From Candidatus Omnitrophota bacterium (GTDB lineage: Bacteria; Omnitrophota; Gorgyraeia; Gygaellales; Profunditerraquicolaceae): 64,000 bases of DNA. The stretch's first letter is position 1. Each line of letters starts with the position of its first letter. The notes beneath the pieces are model-generated. The model did not search any database. It had not been told where the DNA came from and was given only the letters and a program-made list of their open reading frames with translations. This document shows positions 18,865 through 30,602 of the stretch, piece after piece. The position numbers and the translations under genes were made by a program. The stretch is taken from NCBI GenBank assembly GCA_023229385.1, contig JALNZI010000005.1, positions 40,800 through 104,799 of the forward strand, in the 5' to 3' direction.

Positions 18865-21800
18865 TGGCAGAGAAAACAATTATTAATCCTCCAAATACAT
18901 CTATTACTGGTGATCCAGTAGTAGATAAATCTATTAATAGAGATTATTCAAAATATTTAGGTAATGTAATTGAATATGAAAATCCTTTATCTGACAGACC
19001 AACTGGTATAGGTCAGGAAGAACCCATGTTCAATAGATACATATTACCAGATTATGTTGTAGATGCTATGGATGAAGTAGATCATCCAGCACAATTAGGT
19101 AGTTTAACGCCTGAAAGTTTAAATGAACTTAGGTATCAACATCAAAGTGTTGGTGGTGATATCGCTAGAGGTGGAGTTAGAACGGTTGGAAAGATTGTTC
19201 AAGAAGTAGCTCATTTAATTGGATTTACTGGTGGTGTGATAGGACAAGTTGGTTCTGAAATAGGTGGAGCATTTGGTTGGACTGGTAAACCTAAAGATAC
19301 ATCATTGATATTTGATAATGCATTTAATAATGGTGTAGATAATGTTTTTAATTCAATCTTTGAAAAAGATGGCGCTTCACTTAAAACATATGTGCCTAAG
19401 AAAGTACAAGATGGTTCATTTTGGAATAATTTAGGTAGTACAGCATTTTGGGCTACAGAAGGAGCCGATGCTGTTGGATTCTTCGCATCAATGATGGCTC
19501 CTGGAGCAGCAGTAAGTAAAATTGGTGCTGGAGCTAAAATATTATCTAGTTTAGGTAAAATAGATGGTGCAGCCAATTTAATATCTAAATTTAATAAGAT
19601 TAAACCTTTAACTAATATTCTAGGTAAAATTGGTCCAGAAGGAATAGACAATGTATTGGGTGCAACTTTAAATACTACATTTGAAGCTGCATCAGAAGCT
19701 AGTGGAGTTTACAAAGATATTAAAGAAGGTTTAATTGCTAAAGGAGAGAATCCTGAAATAGCTAATATAATTGCTTCAAGTAAAGCTGCTGAAACATTTA
19801 AATTCAATACAGCAATATTAATTGGTCCTAACTTATTAACGCAGAATAGATTATTTGGTAAGAAATCAAATAAACTAATTGATGTTGCTGAAGAAGGAAT
19901 TAAAAAGAATCCTCTAAGTTCAAATGTATTTAGAACAGATTTACTTAAAAAAGTAGGTTCAGGAGTTATATCAGAAGGTTTCTTTGAAGAAGGATTACAA
20001 AGTGCTACATCAGAATATTTAACTAAACAAGGTCTTAATAAAGAAGAAAATAAAGGATTTTTATCAGGAATCGGTAATGTAATACAAACATATGCTGATA
20101 TGTGGGGAAGAGGAGATGTTAATCTTCAAAAATCCATATTCTTAGGTGGAATGTTAGGAGCAATAGGTGGAGGAGTTGGAGCTTATAGAGGTTATAAGCA
20201 AGCTCAGAATACTGTATATGGTAATGAAGGCCCATCATCTAAATTAGGTAGGTTCGTATCTAAACTTCCTGGTGGAGATATATTTCAAAAGAATGATACT
20301 CCATTAGATGTAATGGGTAAAAATTTATTGCACGCAATGCCAGAAGCATATTCTGGAGCTATTCAAAAAGATGAGAATGGCAAATATAAATTAAATCCTG
20401 AAGCAACAGATTATTTATGGAACAATAACTCATTAGAGAGTTTTGGAGAAGATAAGATTAAAGATATTAGTACAGGTAAAATCTTAGATGATGCTGAGAC
20501 TAAAGGAGATAAAGAAGGTATTCAACAATATACTAACGTATCTACATTTGATATGTTTAAACCTTATTTAAAAAATGAAGAAGGTGTAGAGTATTTGAAG
20601 AAGTATTTTATTCCTGAACAAGCTGATATACTTATCAAAACTATGGAGAAGTATAAAGCTAATATGTCTGAGGAACAGTTAAATGAAATGACTCCTGAGT
20701 ATATTAATAAGAAGAAAGAAGAATTAATTAATAAAGTAGATGAATATAAAAAAGTTTATGATGATGTTAATAACAGACATGATTTTGAAACTCAAATAAA
20801 ATATAAACTTGAGCATAAGCAAGAGCATGAGAATTTTATGAATAAAATTAAGAATGTTAAATTCCAAGCTAAATTAGATATTAAACATTCTGATAATAGA
20901 ATTTCTGAATTAGAGAAAAGAAATGGTGAATTATATTCTCAAGGTAAATTAGTTGACATATCTCCATCTAAACTATCTAATCAAGATTTAGTTGAATATG
21001 ATGGTAAGAAATCTATTTATTTAGGTGAAGATACTTTTGGTGAATTAGATTCAAATAAAACATTTAAGTTAAAGAAAGATGCAACTATTAAAAAACTAGA
21101 TGTTTTAGACGCTGTAAAGGATGAAATATTTGAAAACTTAAATGCTATTGACTACAATAAAGTAATTGCTGAGAAGGCTAAAAAGGACTTAAATATCATA
21201 CATAAAAATAAAGAGTTACAGAAACTTTATGACATTGTTATTGATAGAAATGAGAAGCTTAAAAAAGAACTTAAACTAAAAGCTACATTTAAACCTAATT
21301 CATTCTTTAAAGATAAAGCTACTGGTAAAAGATATCAAATAGATGATGCTGGTGATTTATACGAAGAAACAACTAATGATAAAGGTGAATTTGTATATGT
21401 AAATAAATTTAATTTACCTGAAGAATTTACTGAACCTGAAGCATTTAAAGAAAGATTTGAAGAAGATAAGGCTCCGATTAAACCTGAAGTTGTAAATGAA
21501 ACTCCTCTTGAAGTTGTAGATGAACCTACTAATTTAATAGAAGATTTAGATATAGAACTTCCAGAAGAAATATCTAATACAAAAAATGTAAAAAAATTAC
21601 CCACCACTAAAGTAATTCCAGAAGATGTATTATCAGAACTTCCTAAAGGAATGGATGCTGAATTATTAGCTGAATTGAATAGGGAGAAGAATGAAGCTAA
21701 ACAGAATGTTCCTAAAGATTTAAAAGGTAGAAGTGTATTTACTAATGAACCTATTACATCTGAAACAGATACAGTTGATACAACTATTGTTGAACCAGAT

Positions 21801-24800
21801 ACTAATCCTAAAGAAAGTGTATTAGAGTTTACTTTTAAAAGGCACATATTAAACTTATATAATGGTACAGCTAATAATCCATACATAGGTAAGACTGAAG
21901 ATAATTCAGGCAATCCTAATAGTAACAAAGCTAATAAGGTTGCATCTGATTTCGACATATTTAATGGTCAATATAAATTTAAAACTGTAAAAGCTGCATT
22001 AACTTTCCCTAATATGAGAGAAAGTTTTGAGAGAGAAGCTGGACCAGATTATAAATTTGATGACCTTATCATGCTAATATTAGTAGATAATGATGGTAAT
22101 TTAATAGGGTTAAATAAAGAATGGACTGAACTAGTTAAACTTTCTAAAGAAGTTAAGTTAGAAGCTTATCAAGAAAATGAGAAACCTTTCATATATTGGG
22201 CATTAAGACAACCTTTACCTTATTCTAAAGTTACTAGAGATGCAATGTTTTATACTCCAGATGTAACATCTGATAGGGGTATGAAAGAAATGGAAGATTT
22301 ATTTGGTTCAGATAAAACTTTCATGGAATCAGATAATAAGAAGATTCAAGTTAATGGTTTAACTGAAAAACAAACTTATGCCTTAAATTTATTTCAAGCG
22401 TTATTAGATAACGAAACTAAAAATCATGCTCTTGTTAGAGAAAATTTAGATAAATTATTATTTAAAGGTGAACCAGTTAATATAGAAATAGTTGGACATA
22501 GTAAGGGTATTCCAACTAATAAAGGTGAATTTAGAGTTGTATCAGATGCTTTAAAAGAAATTGAAGGAGAAGATTACAATACATTCACAACAGTTAAAGT
22601 TGCTACATCATCTATGGTGGATTTTGGTGGAAACAATATTGTCCCATCAACTCCAGGATTAACATATCTATTTGTTAATAAGAATAATAAACAAAGGATA
22701 TATGATGTTCAACCAAGACAATTTAATAACAATGAAGTAAATAATATAAGTAACTTATTTAAATCTTATGTTAATACTTTAAACAAGCAATTAGATAATG
22801 GTGAGAAAGTTGATAAAGATTTCTTTGATAAAGCTGAGAAATTATTTATTACTGAGAAAAAAGGTGGTGAAACTGTAGAGTATAAAGCTGATTTATTTGG
22901 ATATTTAACAGATATACTACATACAGATTATTTATCTTTTACTCAAAATAAAGATTCTAAATCCAGGAAGGTTTCGTTACGTAAAAATGTTGAAGGTAAC
23001 TGGGCCAATGGATCTAAAAGTAAAGAAGATTTCGATATAGTTATTAAAAAGGATGGTAAATTCATATTGAACCCTACTTTTGAACAAACTTTAAATAACT
23101 TCCTACCTAATGCATATTGGAAAGTAAAAAGTTTGAAATTAAATAAAGCTGATGATTTCCTTAATATAAGTAGTGTAGATACAGATAACGGTGTTGTTAT
23201 AGCTAAAGAAACTCCTTATAAAGAGTTCTTACTAGAAAATGTATTATTAACTAATGCAGCTGCACCTAAAGAAATTAGAGTGGATAAACATTCTGATTTT
23301 GGTGGTGGCACTATGACATTTACTCAACCGGTATTTGATAATGTGTATATTAAAATGAATCTTTCTCAGTTCATGAATTCTATCGAAGATGCGTCTAAAA
23401 GTGTTACTGAGAAAAATAATGTTGAAAATATTTCTGATGAAGCTTCACAAGCTAAGAAGCAAGCTTTAGAAGAAGATACTAATGATGAAATGTTCAGATA
23501 TAGAATAGGTTCGTCATCATATACTTTAGAAGATTTAAATCAATCTAAGGAATGGTTTAAACAAAGATTTCCTCAATTTGGAGATAAAGGATTTAATGTA
23601 GTTAAAGGATTATTAGAGCAAGGAATATATGGTAAAGTATCTGACTATGCAATATGGTTAGATGAAAATGCTGAGATTGGTACAGGATACCACGAAGCTT
23701 TCCATATGACAACACATTATCTTTTAAGTAATTCTGAGAGAAGTTCTTTATATAAAGAATATAGAGAAAGAAATCCTAAGTCTAAATTATCTGATAAAGA
23801 GATTGAGGAAGTATTAGCTGAGGATTTCAGAGATTACGTATTAAGTGACGGTAAGATTAAGTATCCACCAGCAATAGAAAATATATTTAGATATTTATTA
23901 AGATTAATCAGAGAATTCTTTGTTCCTTCATATAAAGAATTACTTGAACCATCAATTAATAGAACATTTGAAAAAATTGAATCTGGGTATTATTCTAAAA
24001 GAACTATTAAAAGTAATACTGAAGTTTCTCTTAGAATTAAAAGAACTTTTGACTCAAGTAATCCTAGACAAGCTACTCCAGAATTCTATCAAGAAGTTAT
24101 GGAAGCTACAAATACGTATTTCTTTGAGGAAATAAGGAAATCTCAAGGTAGTTTTGATGTATTCTTTAATAAATCCAACAATAAAGAACTCATTACAGAT
24201 ACATATAAGAAGGTAATGAAGATTTATGAAGAAAGAAGGAAAGGATTTCAAGATGTTGTTAATGAATTATCTTCTAAAGAAAGTTTAAGTATTCCAGAAC
24301 AAAGGAAACTTAATGTTAATAAACAGAGAGTTGAAGATTACGATTACATATTAGAACAATTTAATGATGCTACTAAATTTGATAAATTTAGGAACCAACA
24401 TTCTCAAGAATTATCTGCATTTGGATTATCTTCATTACTAGTTAAAACTACTGAGAATGAAGATAAAGATGATTCAACTGAATTTAATGAAGAGAATATA
24501 TTAGATGAATCAGGTACACCTGAAGAAATTAGAGATGTCGTATGGAATTTATCAGATTTATCAATTAAATTTGATGCTAAATACAATGCTCAAAAGAGTA
24601 TTAAATTATTAATTGGAACATTACCAAAACTTTATAAGAATAAAGAAGGTAAGTTAGAAAGAGTATCTAGTCCAATGTTATTAACTCCTAAAACTGTAGC
24701 GTTTAGTTCTACATTTGCAACTATTCTCAATAAGATGAATGGTGTAAAAGGAGTTGAAGAAATTATCTCAAGGTTAAATATATTGAAAGCAGAGTTTCCT

Positions 24801-27800
24801 TCTATAGAATATTTCTATGGTAAAGATGGATTAATGTTAAATGATGTTAATGAAGGTAACTATAATATTCCTAAGAATAAATTCAATGAATTATTACAAT
24901 TTGTTCAAACATTTAGTAAAACTAATAATAACTTCTCATTAGATTTATTAACTGAAAATGGTGAGAGAGATCTATTAGATAGTAATTTACAAGCTCAGAG
25001 AAGAACTATTAAGACTAAATGGAAAAGTAATTCTTCTATTATAAATTTAAATCCTAAGAGTAATATTTTTAAAAATGGAGTTTATAATAAAGATGCTTTT
25101 GCCAGTACTGAGATACTAAATAGTAATGTTGATACAGCATATAAATTCTTTGAGAAAATAGGAATTGAATTTACTTATCCAGAAATGATTAAAACTATGG
25201 GTAAGAATGGATTTATTATAGATAGAGCTAATCAATTTCTTAAAGCTATTAGAACAGGTAATCAGATAGATTTTTTTAATACTAATCAAGATACAGACTT
25301 TGGTGGATGGTTAAATAGTTTAATTGATTTGGAATATTCATCCAATATAGATTTAAATGTTAATTCACATTTAGGTATAGATGGACAATCAATATATAAT
25401 TCATCTTTAAATAGTTATATATCTAACATACTTGACACAGTTAATAAATTTCAAGGTATTGCAGCATGGCAGAAAATGGTATCTGTATATCCACATTTAA
25501 ATACTGAATTATCAACTAATCCATATATTACTAATTCAATTATATTGAAAAAAGGTGGATTATTATTTGATAAGAATGGTAACAGATTAAGTGATACAGA
25601 CATCGAATTAATTACTGTAGAAGGTATCTCTGAGAATGAAGGAGATAGTAAAGTTGAATATAATAAATTATCTAAACCAGATAGATTAGCTTCAGTTATA
25701 GATAGGTTATTATCAGGACAAGGTAATTTAATTAGACCTGCTGATAAATCATTGGAGAGATTCTTTAAAGTGGGTAGTAAAACTAACCTATTGAAATCAA
25801 CTAATCAATTAGATTATTTCATAGATTATTTAAAAGATGATATTGCTACTTATAGACACGAATTAGCTAATAAAACTAATTGGAAATATATTAAATCTAA
25901 TACTGAGAATGCCAAAGGTATTTATATTCAGATGTTAGAGAAATATGGAACTTCGGATAGTTTCTTAAATGTATTCAATAAGTTCTTGAAAAGTAATGAA
26001 TCTATAGAAGAATTCTTTGCAATTAAAAAGAATTTAGATATGATTGAAGGAGCTTTTGCTAAATATAGAAAGATTAAAGCTCAGGATTTATTACAATGGA
26101 TGATTGATAATGAAGTAGTTGAATTACAAGCTGACGGTTTGATTAAAAGTAAAGGTATTTCTTTAACTAATAAAATTAGTACTGTTGAAGATTTAGTAGG
26201 TAGATCTGGTGCAAATGGTGTTCCAGGTAAAGTTGGTGAATTAGAGAAATTAGTTGTACTTGATAATGTTCTTAACACAGAACAATTAAAAGTATTATTT
26301 GGTAATCCTAACTATTTTAAAAAGGTAGATGATTTCTTTAAAAGAACTGGAAGTTTTCCAGGTACTAAGAAGTTAGCTATAGATGATTTTATTACATCTG
26401 AATATGTTAAGAATAACTTAAAAAGAACTGACTTTGCAGAGGGTTTAGAAGATTTAGAAGTACAAGCTAAAGTTTATACTGTTGATTCAAGTAAGAGTAA
26501 AAACAAATCTATTTATAAACAAATTGTATTTGAAGATGTTCCTTCATACGATGAAGTATTTGGTAAGATAGGTGAAGAAACTGATGGTAGTTCAATTATA
26601 AGTTTTGATGCTTATAGAGACTTATTATTCAGAAGTGGAGATTGGAGTTTTGGTGAAAATTCATTAGAAGATCTTTATCAATATGAAATGCAGAATTACT
26701 ATGGTCCAAAGATTAATAAACCTGGATTTTTAAATGAAGTAGATTATAATAAAGTATTCCCTAAATGGAATGGTAAAGCTGTTGATCCTGAAACTGGTAG
26801 AGTAATTAGTAGACCAGATAAAAAAATAAATATGCTTAAACCTCTTCATGTTGGACCTTACGCAGAAAAAGGATTTATACCTGGAATAAGTAAAACCTCA
26901 TTCACAGTATTATATCCGTCTTCAACTAATGGTAAACCTAACTTGGAGAAGATGTTACATTTCATGAGGAAGAATCAGATAAGTGTAACAAGTTTTTATT
27001 CAGCTAATAAAGGTATTACAACTAAAGTTAATTCTAATGGTAAGACTAATCAATTATATGTAGAATCTAAATCTAATCCTGGTAAATATGAATTAAATTT
27101 AGACAACTTAGTATTTGAAGGAGAAAATGCTAATGCTATTACTCAAAATACTTATGTTGAGAATTGGGGTATTCAGTTAGATACAGGATTTAAAAATAAA
27201 CATGGTGTTATCTATGGTACTCAGATGATGAAACAAATATTATCTTATCTATATTCGGATGGTAATATTAAACAAGATTTCTCTGATTTAAAAGAAATTG
27301 TTGATGAATACATAAAATTAAATGGTGAGAGATTAAATTTAGGTAAACAGCAACTTTTAAAAGAATTAGATATAGTTCAAAATGAAGAAGGTAACTATAT
27401 AGTTAAAGATTATACTAAGTTTAAAGATAGATTAAAACAACTTGCTGATGCAAGAGGAATGGATGATAATACATATGAATCTATTAACTTCATAGATGAC
27501 ACTCTTGGTATAGATGGATTATTAAATAGACAGAAATTTGAATCTGCTATATTCGCATTAAATGATTCATTAGTTATTAAACAGAAGAATAATGGAGGTG
27601 CATTTTATCAACAACCTAGTACATTACATGAATCATCTGGGTTAAGAACATATGATGCTGAGAATGGCTCATTGAAATCTTCTGAGGATTTAAAAGCCTA
27701 TATAAATAAAGATGGTAAGATTGGTTCTATGGAAGTAATGTTACCTAATATGTATAAGAATATTCCAATAGAGAAGTTAAATGAAATTCTTTTAAATGGT

Positions 27801-30602
27801 ATAGCATTTAGGATTCCTACACAAGGGCTAGCCTCAATAGAGGCTATTAAAGTAATTGGATTCTTACCTGAATCTGAAGGAGATACTATAGTATTACCAT
27901 CTGCTATTGTTAAGAAAGCCGGTAGTGACTATGATATTGATAAATTAAATGTGTATTTACCTTATGTTTATTACAATAAAAAAGGTGAAGTTCAATATAT
28001 ATCTAAGAATTTAACATATGAAGATTATTTAAAAGATTTTTCAGGTAAGAAATTAAGTAAACTTGAATTTAATAAACAACAAGTTGAGAATAGGATTACT
28101 GCAATACAGAGAGAAATAATTTTACATCCTTCTAATTATAATAATTTAACTAAATCTTTAGATGATACAAAAGATATCATTACTAATTTAGTTAATGAGA
28201 TACATGAATTAAGAACTGGTAATAAGAGAGATAAGGGTGACATATTAGACATTATAGATAGGATTAACCTAACTAATGTTGCAGATAGATTCTTATCATC
28301 TAAACAAGCTGTTGGTATAACTGCATTAGCAAGTCCATTTCATATTCTAGCACAAAAATCTAATTTATTTATTTCTAAATATAATGAAAAGGGTGAATTA
28401 AATAAAATTAGTATGCCGCATCATTCTGATTCAGAAGGTAATATTCTATTAGGAAAGGAATTAGATTTGAATAAAGGTAATATTGCAGATATATTAAGAC
28501 AGTGGATTTCTGAAGCTGTGGATGCTGCTAAGGACCCTAGAATGTTTGATCTAAATGTTAATTTAGAAACTTTAAATGTAGTTTTATATTTAACAATGGC
28601 AGGTGTACCAACTAAAAATATAATGTATTTTGTTAATCAACCTATTATATATGATTACTTAAACTTAAAATCTGTTGGTAAGTCTAAAGTTAAAGCTGTT
28701 AATAAACAATTTGTTAATAATAGAGGTAAAGGATATTGGAGATCTGAAACTTTAGCTGATAGTGAAGTAAGAAAAATTATTCTAAATAAATATGGTAATA
28801 ATGCTGAACCACAAGATAAAGATTTCACAATTGAAAATTTATCCAAATATATTACTTTAGGTAAAGAATTAAATGTTAATAAATCTAAAGAGATTAAAAG
28901 GAAAGAAGGTGTGAGTTCTAATTTACATATTGAACCTTTTATGAAAGCTCAAGTTAGAATATTAAATGAATACTTGAAACATAAAGAAACAGCTAATTTA
29001 TTAACTAATGCTGTACAAGGAGCTTCATGGGATACTAATAGTGCTGGTAGAAGTGTACCTGAATTACTGCTTAGACTGTATAATACAAATAAAGTTTTAA
29101 ATAAATCAAGTAATGTTAAAGTTGACGATAAGTTAGTTAATAATGGTCCAATTATAGGTAATTATAATGTATTATTAAATGATGAATTATCCTTTATAAA
29201 TCCTTATTTTAAGAATAATAAAGATTTAGTTGATCAATATTCTACTTTATTTAAAGTATTGTTAGGAAATCCTAATGTTAAAACTTTAGTTGAATTTATG
29301 ATTGATAGATATGATTCGGAATTAGGAATGTCTGTTGAGGATAAAACTAATATATTAAATGGAATAGTACCTGGATATTTATCATATAATGCGATTACTA
29401 AAGGTTTGAATAGGGAAATGTATATAGATGAAGAAACTTTCAATAAAGCTATTGATTCATCTTCTAATACAATTGAATCTCAAAGTTTAGATATATTCTC
29501 TGGGGATAATTCAACCCCTAAATTCTTAGATAAGATTCAGGAAATGATTAAAGATTTCAATGAATTTGTAGTTAGTAATAAAGATAATACTTCAATTAGA
29601 AATAAATATGGTAGAGATTATAATAAAGATGGTCAATTAGAGTTTAATCAAGAATTTTATGATAGAAGAGTAAGATTATATAAGAAGTTAAAAGATAATT
29701 CTTTAATTCAAGTATTAGTACCTAACGTATCTAGTGATCCAGATTATTATGATCATATTATTATGCAATATGCTAATAGGGATAATTTAGAGATGAATAA
29801 ACTTGTTGAAGGATGGGAATCTTTATTAGGTGAGACAGATTATATTAAAACTCCAGGTGATGTTAAAAACTTAGCTTTAAATATGATTAAGTTATTATTC
29901 AAACAAGAAGGAGTTTCTCCATCACCAAGTAATTTTATTCACACTGTTCCAGCTAAGATATATTCTGATGTAGTTAAGAAGACTTTTAACAACAGATATC
30001 TTGCAGATAATGCTGCTATAACAGATGATTTCATATTCTTTTTACAACATCATATTCAGAATATTAAAAGTGAAGATATGGCTCCCCTTAGTGTTAAAGC
30101 TAAGAATAAATCAGAATCATATCCATTTGTGAGAGGTAAGTATGAATATAAAAAAGGTGTTGATGAGAATAATGTTAAGGAATTAAAGAAACAAGGTAAA
30201 TCTGTATATAAAGAGATACCAACAATTTATTTAAGAAGTGATTTAAATAAGGTTGTGAATAACTTATTACCTATATCTTATAGTAATCAAACATTGGGTA
30301 AGAAGTACTCTGCGTATGGAGATATTAATCCTGAATTATTTAATTTGTTTAATCCCTTAAAAAACATTATATTTGCAAAATCAAATGTTCAAGAAAATGA
30401 AGAGTTCATTGAAACTGAACAGAATGATAATGTTGAACAGACCACTACTTCTTTTAAAAATACTATTGATAACTTAAAAGAAGCTTTTGGAATGAAAGCT
30501 TATAAAAAAATATTTAATTCTTTGAATATAACTTCTATGGAACAAATAGATAGTTTATCTGAAAAAGAAATGTCAGAATTACTTAAAAAAATATGTAAAT
30601 AA
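18864..30602 (+). CDS. Giant virion protein: crAss-type RNA polymerase fused to zincin and membrane segments
   Basis: A 3912-residue protein. At residues 3022-3026 the sequence GSDYDIDKLN gives the DxDxD metal-binding motif of the two-barrel RNA polymerases known from crAss-like phages (phi14:2 gp66 type) and QDE-1-like enzymes. It is preceded by a conserved RIPTQG...VIGFLP block. Residues about 2650-2720 (KPLHVGPYAEKGF, then VLYPS, then ISVTSFYSANKG) probably belong to the other barrel. HEAFH at 1610-1614, with EEVLAEDF about 35 residues later, is a zincin-type metalloprotease signature. Residues about 90-460 hold several Gly/Ala-rich hydrophobic stretches (for example MLGAIGGGVGAYRGY) suited to crossing the host envelope. 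The enzyme is expected to be packaged, ejected and to transcribe early genes. It is coupled to both neighbours by TAATG. Confidence 0.8.
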   Translation: MAEKTIINPPNTSITGDPVVDKSINRDYSKYLGNVIEYENPLSDRPTGIGQEEPMFNRYILPDYVVDAMDEVDHPAQLGSLTPESLNELRYQHQSVGGDIARGGVRTVGKIVQEVAHLIGFTGGVIGQVGSEIGGAFGWTGKPKDTSLIFDNAFNNGVDNVFNSIFEKDGASLKTYVPKKVQDGSFWNNLGSTAFWATEGADAVGFFASMMAPGAAVSKIGAGAKILSSLGKIDGAANLISKFNKIKPLTNILGKIGPEGIDNVLGATLNTTFEAASEASGVYKDIKEGLIAKGENPEIANIIASSKAAETFKFNTAILIGPNLLTQNRLFGKKSNKLIDVAEEGIKKNPLSSNVFRTDLLKKVGSGVISEGFFEEGLQSATSEYLTKQGLNKEENKGFLSGIGNVIQTYADMWGRGDVNLQKSIFLGGMLGAIGGGVGAYRGYKQAQNTVYGNEGPSSKLGRFVSKLPGGDIFQKNDTPLDVMGKNLLHAMPEAYSGAIQKDENGKYKLNPEATDYLWNNNSLESFGEDKIKDISTGKILDDAETKGDKEGIQQYTNVSTFDMFKPYLKNEEGVEYLKKYFIPEQADILIKTMEKYKANMSEEQLNEMTPEYINKKKEELINKVDEYKKVYDDVNNRHDFETQIKYKLEHKQEHENFMNKIKNVKFQAKLDIKHSDNRISELEKRNGELYSQGKLVDISPSKLSNQDLVEYDGKKSIYLGEDTFGELDSNKTFKLKKDATIKKLDVLDAVKDEIFENLNAIDYNKVIAEKAKKDLNIIHKNKELQKLYDIVIDRNEKLKKELKLKATFKPNSFFKDKATGKRYQIDDAGDLYEETTNDKGEFVYVNKFNLPEEFTEPEAFKERFEEDKAPIKPEVVNETPLEVVDEPTNLIEDLDIELPEEISNTKNVKKLPTTKVIPEDVLSELPKGMDAELLAELNREKNEAKQNVPKDLKGRSVFTNEPITSETDTVDTTIVEPDTNPKESVLEFTFKRHILNLYNGTANNPYIGKTEDNSGNPNSNKANKVASDFDIFNGQYKFKTVKAALTFPNMRESFEREAGPDYKFDDLIMLILVDNDGNLIGLNKEWTELVKLSKEVKLEAYQENEKPFIYWALRQPLPYSKVTRDAMFYTPDVTSDRGMKEMEDLFGSDKTFMESDNKKIQVNGLTEKQTYALNLFQALLDNETKNHALVRENLDKLLFKGEPVNIEIVGHSKGIPTNKGEFRVVSDALKEIEGEDYNTFTTVKVATSSMVDFGGNNIVPSTPGLTYLFVNKNNKQRIYDVQPRQFNNNEVNNISNLFKSYVNTLNKQLDNGEKVDKDFFDKAEKLFITEKKGGETVEYKADLFGYLTDILHTDYLSFTQNKDSKSRKVSLRKNVEGNWANGSKSKEDFDIVIKKDGKFILNPTFEQTLNNFLPNAYWKVKSLKLNKADDFLNISSVDTDNGVVIAKETPYKEFLLENVLLTNAAAPKEIRVDKHSDFGGGTMTFTQPVFDNVYIKMNLSQFMNSIEDASKSVTEKNNVENISDEASQAKKQALEEDTNDEMFRYRIGSSSYTLEDLNQSKEWFKQRFPQFGDKGFNVVKGLLEQGIYGKVSDYAIWLDENAEIGTGYHEAFHMTTHYLLSNSERSSLYKEYRERNPKSKLSDKEIEEVLAEDFRDYVLSDGKIKYPPAIENIFRYLLRLIREFFVPSYKELLEPSINRTFEKIESGYYSKRTIKSNTEVSLRIKRTFDSSNPRQATPEFYQEVMEATNTYFFEEIRKSQGSFDVFFNKSNNKELITDTYKKVMKIYEERRKGFQDVVNELSSKESLSIPEQRKLNVNKQRVEDYDYILEQFNDATKFDKFRNQHSQELSAFGLSSLLVKTTENEDKDDSTEFNEENILDESGTPEEIRDVVWNLSDLSIKFDAKYNAQKSIKLLIGTLPKLYKNKEGKLERVSSPMLLTPKTVAFSSTFATILNKMNGVKGVEEIISRLNILKAEFPSIEYFYGKDGLMLNDVNEGNYNIPKNKFNELLQFVQTFSKTNNNFSLDLLTENGERDLLDSNLQAQRRTIKTKWKSNSSIINLNPKSNIFKNGVYNKDAFASTEILNSNVDTAYKFFEKIGIEFTYPEMIKTMGKNGFIIDRANQFLKAIRTGNQIDFFNTNQDTDFGGWLNSLIDLEYSSNIDLNVNSHLGIDGQSIYNSSLNSYISNILDTVNKFQGIAAWQKMVSVYPHLNTELSTNPYITNSIILKKGGLLFDKNGNRLSDTDIELITVEGISENEGDSKVEYNKLSKPDRLASVIDRLLSGQGNLIRPADKSLERFFKVGSKTNLLKSTNQLDYFIDYLKDDIATYRHELANKTNWKYIKSNTENAKGIYIQMLEKYGTSDSFLNVFNKFLKSNESIEEFFAIKKNLDMIEGAFAKYRKIKAQDLLQWMIDNEVVELQADGLIKSKGISLTNKISTVEDLVGRSGANGVPGKVGELEKLVVLDNVLNTEQLKVLFGNPNYFKKVDDFFKRTGSFPGTKKLAIDDFITSEYVKNNLKRTDFAEGLEDLEVQAKVYTVDSSKSKNKSIYKQIVFEDVPSYDEVFGKIGEETDGSSIISFDAYRDLLFRSGDWSFGENSLEDLYQYEMQNYYGPKINKPGFLNEVDYNKVFPKWNGKAVDPETGRVISRPDKKINMLKPLHVGPYAEKGFIPGISKTSFTVLYPSSTNGKPNLEKMLHFMRKNQISVTSFYSANKGITTKVNSNGKTNQLYVESKSNPGKYELNLDNLVFEGENANAITQNTYVENWGIQLDTGFKNKHGVIYGTQMMKQILSYLYSDGNIKQDFSDLKEIVDEYIKLNGERLNLGKQQLLKELDIVQNEEGNYIVKDYTKFKDRLKQLADARGMDDNTYESINFIDDTLGIDGLLNRQKFESAIFALNDSLVIKQKNNGGAFYQQPSTLHESSGLRTYDAENGSLKSSEDLKAYINKDGKIGSMEVMLPNMYKNIPIEKLNEILLNGIAFRIPTQGLASIEAIKVIGFLPESEGDTIVLPSAIVKKAGSDYDIDKLNVYLPYVYYNKKGEVQYISKNLTYEDYLKDFSGKKLSKLEFNKQQVENRITAIQREIILHPSNYNNLTKSLDDTKDIITNLVNEIHELRTGNKRDKGDILDIIDRINLTNVADRFLSSKQAVGITALASPFHILAQKSNLFISKYNEKGELNKISMPHHSDSEGNILLGKELDLNKGNIADILRQWISEAVDAAKDPRMFDLNVNLETLNVVLYLTMAGVPTKNIMYFVNQPIIYDYLNLKSVGKSKVKAVNKQFVNNRGKGYWRSETLADSEVRKIILNKYGNNAEPQDKDFTIENLSKYITLGKELNVNKSKEIKRKEGVSSNLHIEPFMKAQVRILNEYLKHKETANLLTNAVQGASWDTNSAGRSVPELLLRLYNTNKVLNKSSNVKVDDKLVNNGPIIGNYNVLLNDELSFINPYFKNNKDLVDQYSTLFKVLLGNPNVKTLVEFMIDRYDSELGMSVEDKTNILNGIVPGYLSYNAITKGLNREMYIDEETFNKAIDSSSNTIESQSLDIFSGDNSTPKFLDKIQEMIKDFNEFVVSNKDNTSIRNKYGRDYNKDGQLEFNQEFYDRRVRLYKKLKDNSLIQVLVPNVSSDPDYYDHIIMQYANRDNLEMNKLVEGWESLLGETDYIKTPGDVKNLALNMIKLLFKQEGVSPSPSNFIHTVPAKIYSDVVKKTFNNRYLADNAAITDDFIFFLQHHIQNIKSEDMAPLSVKAKNKSESYPFVRGKYEYKKGVDENNVKELKKQGKSVYKEIPTIYLRSDLNKVVNNLLPISYSNQTLGKKYSAYGDINPELFNLFNPLKNIIFAKSNVQENEEFIETEQNDNVEQTTTSFKNTIDNLKEAFGMKAYKKIFNSLNITSMEQIDSLSEKEMSELLKKICK

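Noticed and set aside
19211..19651. 146-residue minus strand frame
   Set aside because: It lies antisense inside the 3912-residue gene, is rich in Leu/Pro/Ser typical of shadow frames of this codon usage, and has no motif.
21335..21958. 207-residue minus strand frame
   Set aside because: Antisense shadow of the same giant gene; Ser/Leu-rich low-complexity translation.
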